DNA from: Angiostrongylus vasorum
Taxonomy: Eukaryota; Nematoda; Chromadorea; Rhabditida; Metastrongylidae
Assembly: GCA_018806985.1 (NCBI GenBank)
Contig: JADANN010000364.1
Span: 2,535,001 to 2,599,000, forward strand
Direction: 5' to 3'
DNA length: 64,000 nt
Shown: piece by piece, positions 45,975-57,671 of the stretch
How the letters are laid out: each line of letters starts with the position of its first letter
How positions within the stretch are numbered: position 1 is the stretch's first letter
Notes under the pieces: model-generated
What the model was told of the DNA's origin: nothing
Databases searched by the model: none
The model's input: the letters and a program-made list of their open reading frames with translations, nothing else
Made by a program: the position numbers and the translations under genes

Positions 45975-46436
45975 TTGACAAAGGATGAGAGAATACCGAA
46001 AGAAGTATTCACTGACAAACCTTGTACAAGTGTACAAGTTTATAGCCCGGCTTTGAAGAGGACAAGGTCTTTGAAACGTACGCCATCAGAAACTAAAATA
46101 CGTGTTGAAAATCCCGTATCACTTCAAATGAAAACAGTTGTAAAAGAAATGTTTATTTTTATTAATGTCGAGATTAACTGGAAGCAGGTTTTGCGAATTG
46201 TTGAAAGTGGTCAACTACTTTGTAAAGATATAGCGTAGCTGTGTGCGACTGCATGGTAGAACGCTGGAGAAACAATGCCAAGGAATACGTTAGCGCCGTG
46301 ACATGGACTCATCAGTTTATGGATAAATTTATTGAGCGCCTCAAGATGGGCCACACTTCACCCTATTTCTCATTTTCAACACATCACATTGCCCAGGATG
46401 CAATGCATGTAGTGGATCAAAGAGAAGGCGTAAGCT
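45975..46436 (+). CDS. Candidate exons of unknown gene
   Basis: Two adjoining open segments. The first contains EVFTDKPCTSVQVYSPALKR and TPSETKIRVENPVSLQMK. The second starts after a GATATAG acceptor near 46,217 and ends at a GGC-GTAAGC donor near 46,430, reading CDCMVERWRNNAKEYVSAV and FIERLKMGHTSPYFSFSTHH. Coding character is good but I recognise no domain, and the joint between the two segments is unresolved. Confidence 0.35.
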
Positions 46437-47412
46437 GGTCAATGTACATCTCATCTTAGTTCTCACTCGTTGATTTTACAACGCGGAGCCGTTTGTACTG
46501 CATTTTTTGCACTTAGTCGATAGTCTGTACCACAAATATGGAGTGAAACGTGATCAATGAAGAGCTATTTCCTACGCTTACTTTACAACGATGATATTTC
46601 GCAAGGAATTTCAAATCCTTAAGACGCTGGCGAGACTCGTTGATGGTTACCCGACGATTAGATATTGCATACATCTGTTGACATGCTTTAACACGATTTA
46701 CCTTTACAGATTGTTTCAAAGCTTTATCACCGTAATCTTTTGCTTGTGTTTTGACCCTCGGGCACAAGGACGTTTACTTTGCAATCGACAGCTCATAATT
46801 TTTGCAAACTTACAAATCATATTTCCCACGAATAATCAACTATCGTGGCAGAAAAGCCACATCCTATATACAACCACCGAAGTTTACATAGTACTTTCAT
46901 CTCTCCATAAATTTGGTTTTTTAATTGAACCTGGCTCCTCGTTGCAAAGTTGGGCACTTAGTGTGATCACAAGTGAAATATCTTAGGCAATAATATCTCC
47001 TTCAACGCCTGCATCTAGTGCTGTTTAGTCGCAATGTCTTACAACATCCTGCACATCGTCCCCATATTCTATAGCCCACTGGTGGCGACTTAACGAAGTG
47101 GAATGTCGTTCACGTGGAAGTCCTCTCGTTTCCAACGCAATAAATGTAGACGTCGATCTTCACCAATTCCTTCTCGGCGTTTCTCTTCGTGGCTGCTCCA
47201 AGACGAGCAATTTTCTGCCAGCTGTGGTCTTGCTGGTTTTTTGACGATAAGAAATCTTTCCGCAACAATTGGAGAAGCTTAGAAGTTTGAAATATAACGG
47301 GACTGTAAAAGACACTCTATCGTTCTATATGGATGACTAATAGGCACGCTACTATTTACTGTCTTACCACGGCTCATATTACAAATGCATTGCTGTCGGT
47401 TGTTAGGAACAT
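46437..47412. other. No firm gene
   Basis: An open minus-strand stretch at 46.57-46.77 kb (KDYGDKALKQSVKVNRVKA, ESRQRLKDLKFLAKYH) ends at a strong AAA-GTAAGC donor and may be an exon. A longer plus frame overlaps it, so I leave it unassigned. Nothing else is supported. Confidence 0.35.
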
Positions 47413-47425
47413 TTTGCAGTTTATA

Positions 47426-47813
47426 CTTGGGTACTTGGAGGGCCCGTCTTCACTGGTTGTGCGGGTTTCAGCATAATTTCCGTTTTTTTTTGGAGTTCTG
47501 CTGGTCTAGCTAATGTGGTTCCCTGAAGTCCCAAGGTCAGCGTGGTCAAAGTCCGTCTGAGGTCGCCACCACCATAGGCAGTCGCTGCCCTTATGGATCA
47601 GAGAGAGATTTGCCACCATGCGACTAGTTTCGTACCAGGACGGTGGTGGATCCTGATATTCGTTTACTTTTAGTTAGGTTCCCCTGTTGGAAACGACGAA
47701 CTCCTTTTCGGCTTGGGAGATCCTCCCCGTGGAACGAATCCCCCCGCAGTACATCGCAGCCCGACACCCAGGAACACCTCCCAGCCACGAAAAGTCGGTA
47801 AACCGTTGAGAAG
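47426..47813 (-). repeat. Repeat family C copy with 13-bp target duplication
   Basis: Full-length inverted copy flanked on both sides by TTTGCAGTTTATA (47,413-47,425 and 47,814-47,826). This fixes the element ends: GTACTTGG on the tail side and GGTAAACCGTTGAGAAG on the head side. Confidence 0.93.
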
Positions 47814-47826
47814 TTTGCAGTTTATA

Positions 47827-48314
47827 TTGAGTCTATTTCGATATTTTCGTACCACATATTTTTGCGAATACCATGGCAACTAAACTGTAGTAACAATGAA
47901 CTATTTGTCAAATTGCCAGTGAAGGAAATTTTCGGAAAGAAGTTTTAGTGAATCACTACGTGCAGAGAGTGGTTTTCTGGTCCCAGTTGGTCAGCGAGAT
48001 TTCCCAAACTGACACTGTTTAGAATCTGAATGCTGTTGTTGTTTCCTCGATGAGCTTCTTCGGGTTGTCGTTTTTGGCAGCCTGCAGCATTAACGAATTG
48101 TTCGGAACCATCTTGTCAAGAGCCATAAAAACCGTAATGATGTTATCTTTTTTTGTCTTAAAAAAACTATTATTCCATTTCGAATATGATGTATTTTCTG
48201 CTGCCTTCCTTTCTGCTTGAGGCTTGTGAACTGCTGAGAAAGTCTGTTCGTTCCTTGTACACCTGTCGTTAGGACGATTTTTTTTGTGTACAGCTATCCA
48301 TTCCCAATGTTTTA
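47827..48314. other. No recognisable gene
   Basis: No supported exon or repeat. Confidence 0.45.
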
Positions 48315-48690
48315 CCCCCTCATCGAGGCTGGGAGGTGTTCCTGGATGTCGGGTTGCGGTGCACAGCGGGGAGATTTATCCCACATAAGGGGCTCCCGAG
48401 CTGAGAAGGAGTCCGGTGTTTTCATCAGGAAGCCCAGCTAAGAGTAAACCAATACTATGATCCGCTGCAGTCCTGGTAGCATAGTAGTCGCGTGGTGGCA
48501 AATCTCCCTCTGGTCCACAAGGGCGGCGACTACCTGTGCTGGTGACGACATGGGGCAGGCCTTGGGTAGGTTGACCTCGAGACTCCAGTGGGCCACAATA
48601 ACTATACCAGCAAATCCCCGAAAAAATGGAAAGTATGCTGGAACCCGCATAACCAGTGAAGACGGATCATCAAGTATCCAAGAAAGTAAG
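48315..48690 (+). repeat. Repeat family C copy
   Basis: Full-length, with GGCTGGGAGGTGTTCCTGG, GAGAAGGAGTCCGGTGTT, GTGGTGGCAAATCTCCCTC and TCAAGTATCCAAG. The tail continues as AAAGTAAGTA, a short tandem-like extension. Confidence 0.9.
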
Positions 48691-48846
48691 TACATCTGTC
48701 CATCTCTGCAGCATATACTCAGCTAATGAGAGACAGAGGCCAAAAAATTCTCCGTATAGAGATCCTTTTCTCTATCCACCAAATAATACACAAAGCTCAT
48801 CGCTACATAGCACTGCACGTCTGAATTATGAGTCGTTCATTGGTAC

Positions 48847-48996
48847 CCTTAAAAAATTATGTACGTGTAGCCATTCTCGAAGACCATCTGGATATAACTG
48901 ACTCCATGCTTCTGCAGCATATGGAATATAGTGGTGGAGAACAACTCTTTCTCTAACCTGCGCGAGAGCTTCATCGGAACACCGTACTTTCCACGT
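48847..48996 (-). CDS. Candidate internal exon, unknown protein
   Basis: A 50-codon exon, phase 0 at both ends, between a TATACAG acceptor and an AGG-GTACCA donor. It reads WKVRCSDEALAQVRERVVLH, HYIPYAAEAWSQLYPDG and LREWLHVHNF. Amino-acid composition is strongly coding-like. I do not recognise the family. Possible neighbours upstream at 49.3-49.5 kb on the same strand (SAVEEFEESESKKACADFND) suggest a larger gene. Confidence 0.5.
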
Positions 48997-49565
48997 CTGT
49001 ATATTTTGCTTTAGGTCCTGCTGATATGCTCGAAAAGCGGTCTAATCTTGTATAACCTATTATTTCGGCAACATAATGCGTAGTCAACAAAGTGGAGGCT
49101 AGCAAAAAAGCTCTTAAATCTGTCTCTTATTGTTATAACATGAGCTGCAATTCGACGGCATGCAATGGAAAGATTGGAACTTCAACAGTCTATTTGTAGC
49201 ACTCTAATAATCCTCATCTTAAGACACAATTACATTTTTCATCTCATTCATCTCTTACATGTTTTCATCAACATTTGCCAATTTCTGCACCACAACCTTT
49301 TGAATTGCATGGATGATCATCTCGAGGATGCAGTATTTTTGCAGACATATGTTCTTAGATCATTCATTGATGGCCTCATCATTAAAGTCTGCGCACGCCT
49401 TCTTCGATTCGCTTTCTTCAAACTCTTCTACGGCAGAAATGGTGGAGACTCCACATTGTTTGTACATCTTCATTCTTGCTTTCCATAACTAATCGATCAA
49501 TGTCTCATTCTACTTGTTCTTATACATTTTTACTCTTATTGCTACACAGCGTTGTTTTTATTATA
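48997..49565 (-). other. Possible further exon of the same gene
   Basis: The minus strand holds an open stretch near 49.49-49.37 kb (ISAVEEFEESESKKACADFN then a stop) with coding-like composition but without clear splice borders. The overlapping plus frame of 107 codons is AT-rich and unlikely. Confidence 0.28.
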
Positions 49566-49569
49566 TATT

Positions 49570-49735
49570 TACTGTTGGGCGCGCGTAGCGCACCAGTTGG
49601 AGGGGCTTCGAAATACCAATGGGATCGATCCGTGCTCACCAAAGCTTCCAGCCCTCTGAATAGCAGAACTGGCTGGATACATAGGGAAGGCATTATTGAC
49701 CAACACCGAGAGCTTTTAGATCTTTATCTACTGTG
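49570..49735 (+). repeat. SINE family A, shortened
   Basis: tRNA-like head (GGCGCGCGTAGCGCACCAGT, GGG then ATCGATCCGTGC) joined to the family end (CATTATTGACCAACACCGAG, AGCTTTTAGATC), with most of the body deleted. Confidence 0.72.
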
Positions 49736-50691
49736 TCCCGAGTTCTTACTTTTAGTCGTTAACAAAAGACTAAAGGGAGTCTATTAGGTCTAATGCTAAA
49801 GTAACTTTGCGGAGAAAATTCGAAGACCTTTCGAGTAAATCGCATAACACGGCCTCAAGAGCGCACAGAAATACCGCTAACGAACATCAAACAGGTCACA
49901 GTAGGAAAGATAATGTGCAAGAAAATCCAAGGCTAACCGTGTTAGGAGGCATGACTCTCCCTGACGGTGCGCGCTCGTTATTAGAATTGGGACCGAGTTT
50001 CTCACCATCTGAACCGATTTCTAAGATAACCTTGCGTAGGGTCGCATGTAGTTTACATGAACTTCAAGATAGACTCCGCAAAAAGCTAGAGATGAAGCGC
50101 AAAATAGGCGCGAACAAAAAAGTGGGGGCCTTTCCAATAGCACCATTTCCTCAGCCATTCTTTAGACAACAAGAGCCCAATAATGAAGTTGATGTTAAAT
50201 TTCGGATGTTTACGAATGAAACTTTCAAAGTCCTTAATCACTATCGCGCGAAAAGATACAGCTCAAACCTCACTGTAGTGCAAAAAACATGGTATGCGAG
50301 AGGTACGAGAGCTGATAAGGTTGAAAAACATAAGACTATCCGTTAGTGATAAGGGTGGAGAGTTTGTCGTAATTCCCCCATCAGTTAGATATTGAAATAA
50401 CGAAAAAGCATCTTGAAGATGCTTCGCTTTATCGTCCATCATCTGAGAAGGAGTTTAAAAGTAAATACCGAAAATTGAACCACGAATGGGCCAAAAATGG
50501 CAAGGGCTGCTGGTTTAAAACCATCAGTTATCTCTCAACTAAAAGTTGAGCTACCAACATGTCCCGTCTTGTACTTGCTTATAAAAAACTCATAAGCTAG
50601 TATCCAGCGATGATATTGCGTCTACCGTTCCATCATTGTTTAAGGTTAGACCAACCATTAGCTGTGTAGACGGGCCAACGGATAGGATAAC

Positions 50692-51363
50692 ATGGTTTTT
50701 AACCTAATATTTAACCAGTTGTTGAAACACATTCCAGCCCATCTTAAGAATACCCAGATGTTTCCGGATCGTCTACGTACAGCGCAGCCCAGCAGCGCGT
50801 ACGTGATGGAGTCGTTCGACGTTAGCGCCCTCTATACAAACGTGTCGAATGACTCCGCAATGAAAGCCATATTCGAACTCCTGATGAGACACGAAGGAGA
50901 AATAAACATGTATGGCTTCAAGATAGAGCAGTTGATGGCACTCTTAAAAGAATCCTTGAGTTGCTCAATCTTCAGATGGTCCGGAAAGTACTACGCTCAA
51001 ATAAGAGGGTTGGCAATGGCACAACGACTGGCACCAAGCCTGGCCATTGCGTTTATGTCTAAGATGGAAGCACCGGTGATCGATCTCGGGCCGCTACTCT
51101 ACTGTAGATATATAGATGACTGTTTTGTCCTTTGCTCAACACAAGAGGAAATGGACAAATGTTTCGAGTTGTTGAATGAACAGTCAGAGTATTTCAAGTT
51201 CACCCGAGAGAAACCGAAACAAAACTGGCTTCCATTCCTGAACGTCCAAATTAGCGTGTCAGAAAATGGCTACATTACGAAGTGGTACCGAAAGTCAAAT
51301 AATAAAAACATCTTGGTTCATTACCTCTCCTCTCACCCCTCTCACAAAAAAGGGCGCTGGTAA
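50692..51363 (+). pseudogene. PLE reverse-transcriptase frame, longest remnant
   Basis: 223 codons covering the Penelope-type RT fingers-palm-thumb with YIDD intact. The start is arbitrary; frameshifts on both sides cut it from the N-terminal part and from the GIY-YIG domain, which lies at about 51.66-51.88 kb. Confidence 0.88.
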
Positions 51364-52266
51364 GAAACATGTTTCGAACAGCGACCAACGTGTGCACGGG
51401 AAGAGAGCAGAGAGAGCAGTCCCGGAACTTGGCACGACAAATGGCCTTTTCTAATGGCTACGAAACTGTAGCTCGGGACAGGTGTAGGGGAAACCTTAGG
51501 CTCCCAAACAACAGCTCTAGCTATAAAAAGGTCCCGTTTATCCCATCCCTTCATCTCAGATGATATAAGTGCAGCTATAAAACGCTGCTTAAGAAGGGCG
51601 GGTCTAAAGAATTCGGTAAACGTAATTGAAAGTCTACCGAGTACTCTTAAGCGCCAGCTAGTTCGTAACCGCCTATATGACAGTCTATGTGCAACGAAAA
51701 ATTGCATAGTTTGCCCTAATGGTAGAGACGGTGATTGCATGAGCTCGGGTACAGTTTATCTGATCTCCTGTAAGACGTGTGGAGACGAATACATTGGCGA
51801 AACGGGCAGACCCCTCTGTGTCCGCATAAAAGAACACCTAGTCGGCAAACGTAAACCAAATACCCCCACTAGGCACGCATAGGACCCAGAGACATAGCGG
51901 GGAGGACTTTGAAGTACGTGTCACGATCCTCGCGCAGGAATCGAGAACACAAGCGCGCAAAACTCTCGAGGCGTTCTGGATTAATTCCAGAAATCCGAAA
52001 ATGAACCGCAGGGAAGAATGCCTCATTATCACGCGTGACATTGGGCAGTATATAAGGCTGTTTTGTTATTTTGATGGGAGGGGCATATTACGCTTCCATG
52101 TGAACTCTGTGCGGTTGGTCTCCACGCGACATACTCAGCGGAAGCCTCATAGAAAGCGGTGAGTGTGCAAAGCTGTGTTCAATGTGATTGAAATCTTGGT
52201 TCAGCGTTTGCTCTGTTTGGTTATGGAGGTGTTTGGCCGAATAGATTGCTGTCAACATGACCTTTC

Positions 52267-52307
52267 CAGGCTCTGAGGAAGGCGAAATCCGCCGAAACGT
52301 CAGCTTG
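52267..52307 (+). ncRNA. Hammerhead-ribozyme-like motif in PLE tail
   Basis: Identical core to the 19.55-kb copy: CTGAGGA, GGCG/CGCC, GAAAC, GTC, with six-pair stem I CAGGCT/AGCTTG. About 20 bases on is an AATAAAATAA stretch. Confidence 0.62.
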
Positions 52308-52362
52308 TACGTAAATAAAGAAATAAAATAACACCTTGTGTTTGCTTAACAGAACTAGAAAG

Positions 52363-53001
52363 GACTAAAGGGAATGATAGAGATCAACTATCGTGCACGA
52401 TATGAGGTACACAAAGTTTAATTTTCGATGGATAATTAGTTGTTATTTCATTTCTAAAAGCTGTGATGACTTGTGGTTGTGGAGTGAAAATAGCTGTTAT
52501 AGGAAATAACGAAATACACTCAACATAAATTTCAGAATAATTCCAAATTCTGATGACAGTTTGGTTTTGTATCGAACCACAATCAGATATGATACAAGGA
52601 GTAGTATAATTTGTGCACTTCGGATCGACAAAACAGTCTCTTCTGTAACCATAATGATGCTGAGATATTTGCAAGACTCCTGACCGCAGGTGTTTGCGGT
52701 GGGGAACGAACGCGCTATTGCACTTTCAGGAGGCTAATGCGTTCACCATCACACCATGCGAACCCTTCATTTCGCCTTTCTCCCGGCCGAACGGGATTGA
52801 TCTGATTAGCATAAATCACCAATGATTTCTTTGAAGATGTCATGTTATAGGAGTTAAGAGAAATGTTATGGGTGCCTTATTCGAATAGCTGCGCGGAGAC
52901 CTTTTCCTGAAGCCGTGCTTCTTCGTTCTTTTGAATGGATGCTCTTCATGGAAAACGAACTCTTTGAGCAATAATTCCACTAATAGCTTTTTTTATCAGT
53001 T
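52363..53001. repeat. Duplicated PLE flank (partner at 6.65-7.28 kb)
   Basis: Near-identical to 6,646-7,277, including the same embedded SINE B. The match stops at TTTTTATCA, where the other copy changes into a second PLE tail. Confidence 0.87.
52655..52805 (-). repeat. SINE family B copy
   Basis: GAGATATTTGCAAGACTCC end, GGGGAACGAACGCGC (B-box complement), GCGTTCACCATCACACC (A-box complement) and TTCGCCTTTCTCC. Confidence 0.84.
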
Positions 53002-53515
53002 AGACTCTAGTGTAGTTTTGAGTTTCCAATAGAACTGGCACATTGGAACTTCAGTTATTCAGATCCACTTGTTTGATTATTTTGTAGAATGGTGCAACGC
53101 AACTCTAACCTCAGCATTCTCAGTATCACTGAGCGCTTAGAAACTTTGATGCTGTTGAACATCAACTCACTAAACCATCGGCATTATAATATTGATAGCA
53201 CGTCGAAACTTTTCCCATTTACCTTTGTCTCAGAGCACAGCTGACCACTCTAATCCGCTCGCTAGCTACGTAATTCGCTATTCCCTTTTCTTTCCAGTGA
53301 TTTTTTAGGGGTTAACAACTGGCAACCGGCTGTGTATGGGATCCATTGAATGCATCGACGCAGCGAGTATATCTTGAACTCATTTACGTTTAAGATCAGA
53401 TTGACACATTGCTGTTTTTTTTGTGGGCATTTCATTCCTTATGATCTGAGGATGCTCGATATAGCATTGCGCTTAAGATCTCGAAATATTTTGACAAGAA
53501 GAACACTTGGACACT

Positions 53516-53626
53516 TTAATCATCTGCGTACACATCTCTTGAGGACCTCTGCATTTCTTCCATTAGTTCTATTGCCTTTAAATCGTCATTACGGATATTA
53601 ATGTAAACTGGGAACAGCTCTGATAT
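53516..53626 (-). CDS. Candidate terminal exon, unknown protein
   Basis: After a CATTCAG acceptor there are 36 codons in phase 0 and a stop: ISELFPVYINIRNDDLK then AIELMEEMQRSSRDVYADD. Acidic, helical and coding-like. It may be the last exon of the gene whose exon lies at 54,198-54,071, but their phases need another exon in between. 53.0-53.5 kb holds nothing recognisable. Confidence 0.42.
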   Translation of the reverse strand: MSELFPVYINIRNDDLKAIELMEEMQRSSRDVYADD

Positions 53627-54070
53627 CTGAATGCTGATTTCAACTGTAACATAGCAAGTTTAAGTGTGTTACCAAAAGATTGGCCCTTCTATTTAGGCGA
53701 TCATTTTTTTTCACGATTATTTGGCGATCTTCCTTGATGCCGTTTTGATCCTTTCATGATCCACATTAATGCTGTTCCTGTCTACATGTTATTTTCTATT
53801 GTTATATGACCAGCTTATCAAACTTCGTTTGCTGAGACGTATTCCACGAAGTTTCGATGATAAAATATTATTCGAAGATCTAAACCGGGAAAACCAGTTT
53901 GGTTGTTGAGCGCACCCATTGTTCTTCGGTGGGCTATATTATTTCCCAGAGGCAGGCTTACATAGCTTATCGTTCTTAGTAACTTTTGCTAACTCGTCAT
54001 CTATATTCATAGAGAGTCGCAGGTGTACATAGGATGTGGTCTTCCCAATCAGGAGTTCACCCAGGATTAC

Positions 54071-54198
54071 CTGACGGGGCGTTCTTCACGAATTGGCTTT
54101 TCCACCGATTGATTCTTGGTTCGATTTTCCGTTACTTCGTTGAGTTCTGTAAGTTCTACGTCTACTTTCGCAACACTGTTCAACACAGTGGAAATTTT
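54071..54198 (-). CDS. Candidate internal exon, unknown protein
   Basis: 42 codons plus two bases between a TTTCGGCAAG acceptor and a CAG-GTAATC donor: VLNSVAKVDVELTELNEVTE then NRTKNQSVEKPIREERPV. Charged, low-complexity-free and coding-like. No family recognised. Confidence 0.42.
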
Positions 54199-54667
54199 CT
54201 TGCCGAAACAACGGTTGAATAGAAACGTTCAACAACACGCATCATACCCTTGCCGACTCAGTCGTGCCGCCGTACATACCACTGCAGCGTGACATTGAAC
54301 AGGTCTGGCAGCATTATGTCGACCCGTTATATTCCCTTACCACATGAAATAACGGACGACTGCTGAAGAATCTGATGTGAAAAACTTGAACGATTGCTTT
54401 TTTTTTCTTAATATAATGACCAGTTTAATCAGAAAGCGTTTTCATGCGTTAGAAAACTTCTATACTTGAGTGTGGTAATAAAGACATAGGTTCTAAAAAT
54501 GGCAGTGGTTTGGTTGATCTTCACATCGTAAAAATTCTCTCCAGCGGTTAACGAAGATTAAGAAGAGAAAAACAAGATATTTTTTTGTAGACCTCTAAAA
54601 CTGTTAAGAATAACTAAGATGTGGTCCGTGCAGCTAAATCCTTTACGGAATCCAACTTGTTCTACAG

Positions 54668-54854
54668 AGTGCGGTTTACCAAAGCTCTTCGAAATGCGCT
54701 TTATGTTCACAAAAATCTTATACAGCATGCCCAATCAAAATCGGTTGTGAATGGTATCCCTGTTGCTCCGGTGAAAAGCGTCGGGACGCGAAATCCAACA
54801 CTTATTCACAGTCTACGTTCTACTTTCAGATCTAGTGTCAGCAGTTTTGCATGA
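54668..54854 (+). CDS. Candidate terminal exon, unknown protein
   Basis: After TTCTACAG, 61 codons run to a stop: VRFTKALRNALYVHKNLIQH, then NGIPVAPVKSVGTRNPTL and IHSLRSTFRSSVSSFA. Basic and serine-rich. No upstream partner exon was found on this strand. Confidence 0.38.
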
Positions 54855-54859
54855 ACAGC

Positions 54860-55935
54860 ATTTAGGAGGTTGTGTCTTAAAAGACTAAGCAAAACGTTAT
54901 TTAGTCAAAGAACTTGTATAAAGTCAAGCTTCTAACTGGAGATTGAAACTCTATGGGATTGGTGGCGCTGTTCGATGGCGGGATCTGATTAAGGCGTTCT
55001 AAATCGGAAGGGACTTCTTCATGCTTTTTCTTCTTTTGCGTTACCAGTGGTACCATAATTTGTTGCTCTAATGAAGATCCTGTTACACTTTTCCGCTATG
55101 ATCGTGTTTCGCTTAATGATGTATCAGCAGTACCTTGTCGTGATTAGCTTCTTTTCTTCAGCAACTGTTTAGTACTACTTAGATTAAGTCATGTAAACTG
55201 TTTTCAGACTAGAATAATCTTTTCACTTGCAAGATTGGAGACTTTCAACAGCTTCTATTAGTCCATTGCCAGCAGATCTTCATTTTCTCTCTAGTTATAG
55301 GTGGGAAATTGAAAGGCTGGGGACGGATTTGTTGCATTAACGCTGTTAATGCGAGTAATCGCACGATGAACAAGGTAATCTGGTGTGCTGGAAAAGGAAG
55401 TAGGGACGCTGATGTTAAGCAATTTTCAACCTTCTTTCGTAAAGATCTAATCAGTTTCTGAATAAGCTATTCCATCTGGGATTGCCGTTGAGAGATAGTG
55501 GTCTTTCTTAGTGCAAAAAAAAATTCTTTGCTTCAGATGAATTACGGGGAATAGTTTCGCAACATTATCTCGATTTCGAGTACGAAATTCGATCCCAAGA
55601 TTTCGTTCCTCTCTTCCCATTGACGCTATCAGTAACAAATTTGTAGAATAACTTCACGTTGTGATCGAGTTCTCTGTGAGTTTTACATAGCGTATCGATT
55701 TGGATACAGCAGCTGTGATGGTTCGTAAGCATCAGTTAATGATAATGATTTTATTTTAATGACGAAAGGATTAGGCTGCTAAGCGGGAAGACAAAATTCC
55801 ACTTGAATCAATTTTGTGTAAAGCACCGTTGTGAGGCGGACTCAATGGCGTCAACATTAAGCCATGATATTTTCCCACGCCTAATAATAATGGCTCCATA
55901 ATTCATTCGTTAAATATTATTAGTCCAGTCCTCCA
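54860..55935 (-). other. No firm gene; one open minus stretch
   Basis: 55,638-55,447 is open on minus (NVAKLFPVIHLKQRIFFCTK, DHYLSTAIPDGIAYSETD then a stop) but has no clear splice border. The rest is AT-rich without features. Confidence 0.3.
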
Positions 55936-56315
55936 AACGGTTTACCGCCTCAGCGCGGATGGGAGGTGTTCCTGGATGTCGAGCAGCGATGTACAGCGAG
56001 GGGAATCAACCTTCTTGCAGGGTCTCTCAAAATGAGAAGGAGTCCGTCGTTTCCATCAGGAAGCCCAGCTAGGAGTGAACCAATACCAAGATCCACCACC
56101 ATTCTGGTATCAAACTAATCGCATGGAAGCAAGTCTCCCCCCTGATTCACAAGGGTGGCGACTACCTGTGGTGGTGATGACCTGGGGCAGACTTTGGCCG
56201 GAATGAGTTCGGAACTCAGGGAACTACAATGGCTAAACCAGCAAAACTCCGAAAAAATGGAAATTATGGTGGGGCCCACACTACCAGTGAGGACGGACCA
56301 TCAATTATCCAAGTA
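55936..56315 (+). repeat. Repeat family C copy
   Basis: Head ACGGTTTACCGCCTC, GGGAGGTGTTCCTGG, GAAGGAGTCCGTCG, CACAAGGGTGGCGACTACC and tail TCAATTATCCAAGTAAG. Full-length. Confidence 0.9.
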
Positions 56316-56629
56316 AGTAATGGTGCAGTTGACAGTAGTTAATAGTTTTCTTGTCCCTCAAAGGGTGATCATTTCTTATTCGGAGCAGCCTGCTAAATAT
56401 AGAAGAACACTATGGTCGTGGTTTGAAGAGACTGAACTGAAGTTGTATGTACGTGTCCGGAGTTAGCGTCTACGGCGGGTCGTGTGGCCATGGTTGGTTT
56501 TCAAACCTGGTAATATCTCCATTTTCAAACGTATGTCAAACACGGTTTCCTACGGAATAGATAACTGTGCGAGTAATTTTCAATGTGACAAGCACGCTCT
56601 AGTCTTTGTGGATTAAATCAGGGGTAACT

Positions 56630-56917
56630 TCATTTGCGACAAGAAGAGTTCTTCAAGGATGCAGCGAACTCTGTGATTAGATGAATGAGAGCAAGCAGAC
56701 GATGTAACAAGTCGATTTGAGAACAAGGATATCCTAATTCAACACCGAACGTGCGTTGAAATTTTGTCCCTGGATGTTCTAATGTTGTTGGCATAAATCG
56801 CCATTTAACACCAAATAGTGACGGTCTTTGTATGTCATGAATGGAAAAACTTGTAATGGAAGTGCAATCTACATTGCTTCTTTGTCCTACTTTTTTACTA
56901 AGTAGCATACTAGACAT
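56630..56917 (-). CDS. Open frame of unknown nature
   Basis: A 95-codon minus frame (SITSFSIHDIQRPSLFGVKW, TKFQRTFGVELGYPCSQIDL, LLHRLLALIHLITEFAASL). It could be an exon of the 53.5-56.9 kb minus-strand gene or chance. No motif recognised. Confidence 0.25.
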   Translation of the reverse strand: MSSMLLSKKVGQRSNVDCTSITSFSIHDIQRPSLFGVKWRFMPTTLEHPGTKFQRTFGVELGYPCSQIDLLHRLLALIHLITEFAASLKNSSCRK

Positions 56918-56959
56918 ACTTCACATCAGTCTATATCTTCATGTCGTTCAATTATTTTG

Positions 56960-57245
56960 CACTAAAAGAAGGCTCTTGGCGTCGATCAATCCCTGAGGGA
57001 TGCGCTGTGTATTCGACTTTATTAAGCATCGTTTGAAGCTGACTGAATGCACATCCGGCCTTTAGAATGACTCGCGGTGGCCTACGTTGTATCGAGCCAG
57101 TACTGCTATCCTCCCAGACAAGTCTAGTACCAAATTACACACACCAGAGGCGTGGAAGGCTTGGTGGGCCATGGGTGCAGAGATCTATTCTACGTGTGTG
57201 TTGCAGGGCGCCTTCGACCACTGCGCCACACGCGCCCTTGCTACT
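56960..57245 (-). repeat. SINE family A copy
   Basis: Inverted full-length copy: GGCGCAGTGGTCGAAGGCG head on minus, CCAGACAAGTCTAGTACC and GCGTCGATCAATCCC on this strand. Confidence 0.9.
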
Positions 57246-57671
57246 ACTTTTTTCTCTTCTATTACTAATTTGTACTGTATGAAAATTTGCTGGTGAATGT
57301 ATGTAAAAAATAATGTGCAGCAGTGAACATATAGACACGAAACCGTTCATTCTTCTCACAACTCTTTTAAAATACAGCTTTTTGCTTTATGAAATAGGCC
57401 ACACTTAAACCGGTTTTCGGCTGATCTTAATCCGTTTCTGAAGCTTTAAATGGTCACTTGTGATCCAACGTGATGTGAGTGATGTATTGCTACAATATCC
57501 AGTATTTCGAGTAGTTTGCTAAAGAACTATCTAAATGCAATGAATACCCAAAGCTCTACAAACATATGTGAAAACTAAGTTAAACGCTTAAACAAGTAGT
57601 TGAATGACGGGTCATCAAATTAGAGAACTTTTGGACGTAAACACAACCACGGCCACTTGCTCCTGACTTGC

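Larger units (their letters stand above)
49778..52362 (+). mobile_element. Penelope-like element, longest copy
   Basis: Penelope-like retroelement. The N-terminal region (49,807-50,346) has LLELGPSFSPSEPISK, typical of the family. After stops it continues with SDKGGEFVVIPP and VRPTISCVDGPTDR. The reverse-transcriptase frame (50,692-51,363) shows motif A SFDVSALYTNV, motif B QIRGLAMAQRLAPSLA (a G would be expected in place of the second A) and catalytic YCRYIDDCFVL. The thumb and the GIY-YIG endonuclease follow in shifted frames (VYLISCKTCGDEYIGETGRP, VRIKEHLVGKRKP). The tail has a hammerhead-like core, AATAAAATAACACC and TTTGCTTAACA. GACTAAAGGGA occurs just before the element and just after it, a plausible 11-base target duplication. 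Several frameshifts; not active. Confidence 0.92.
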
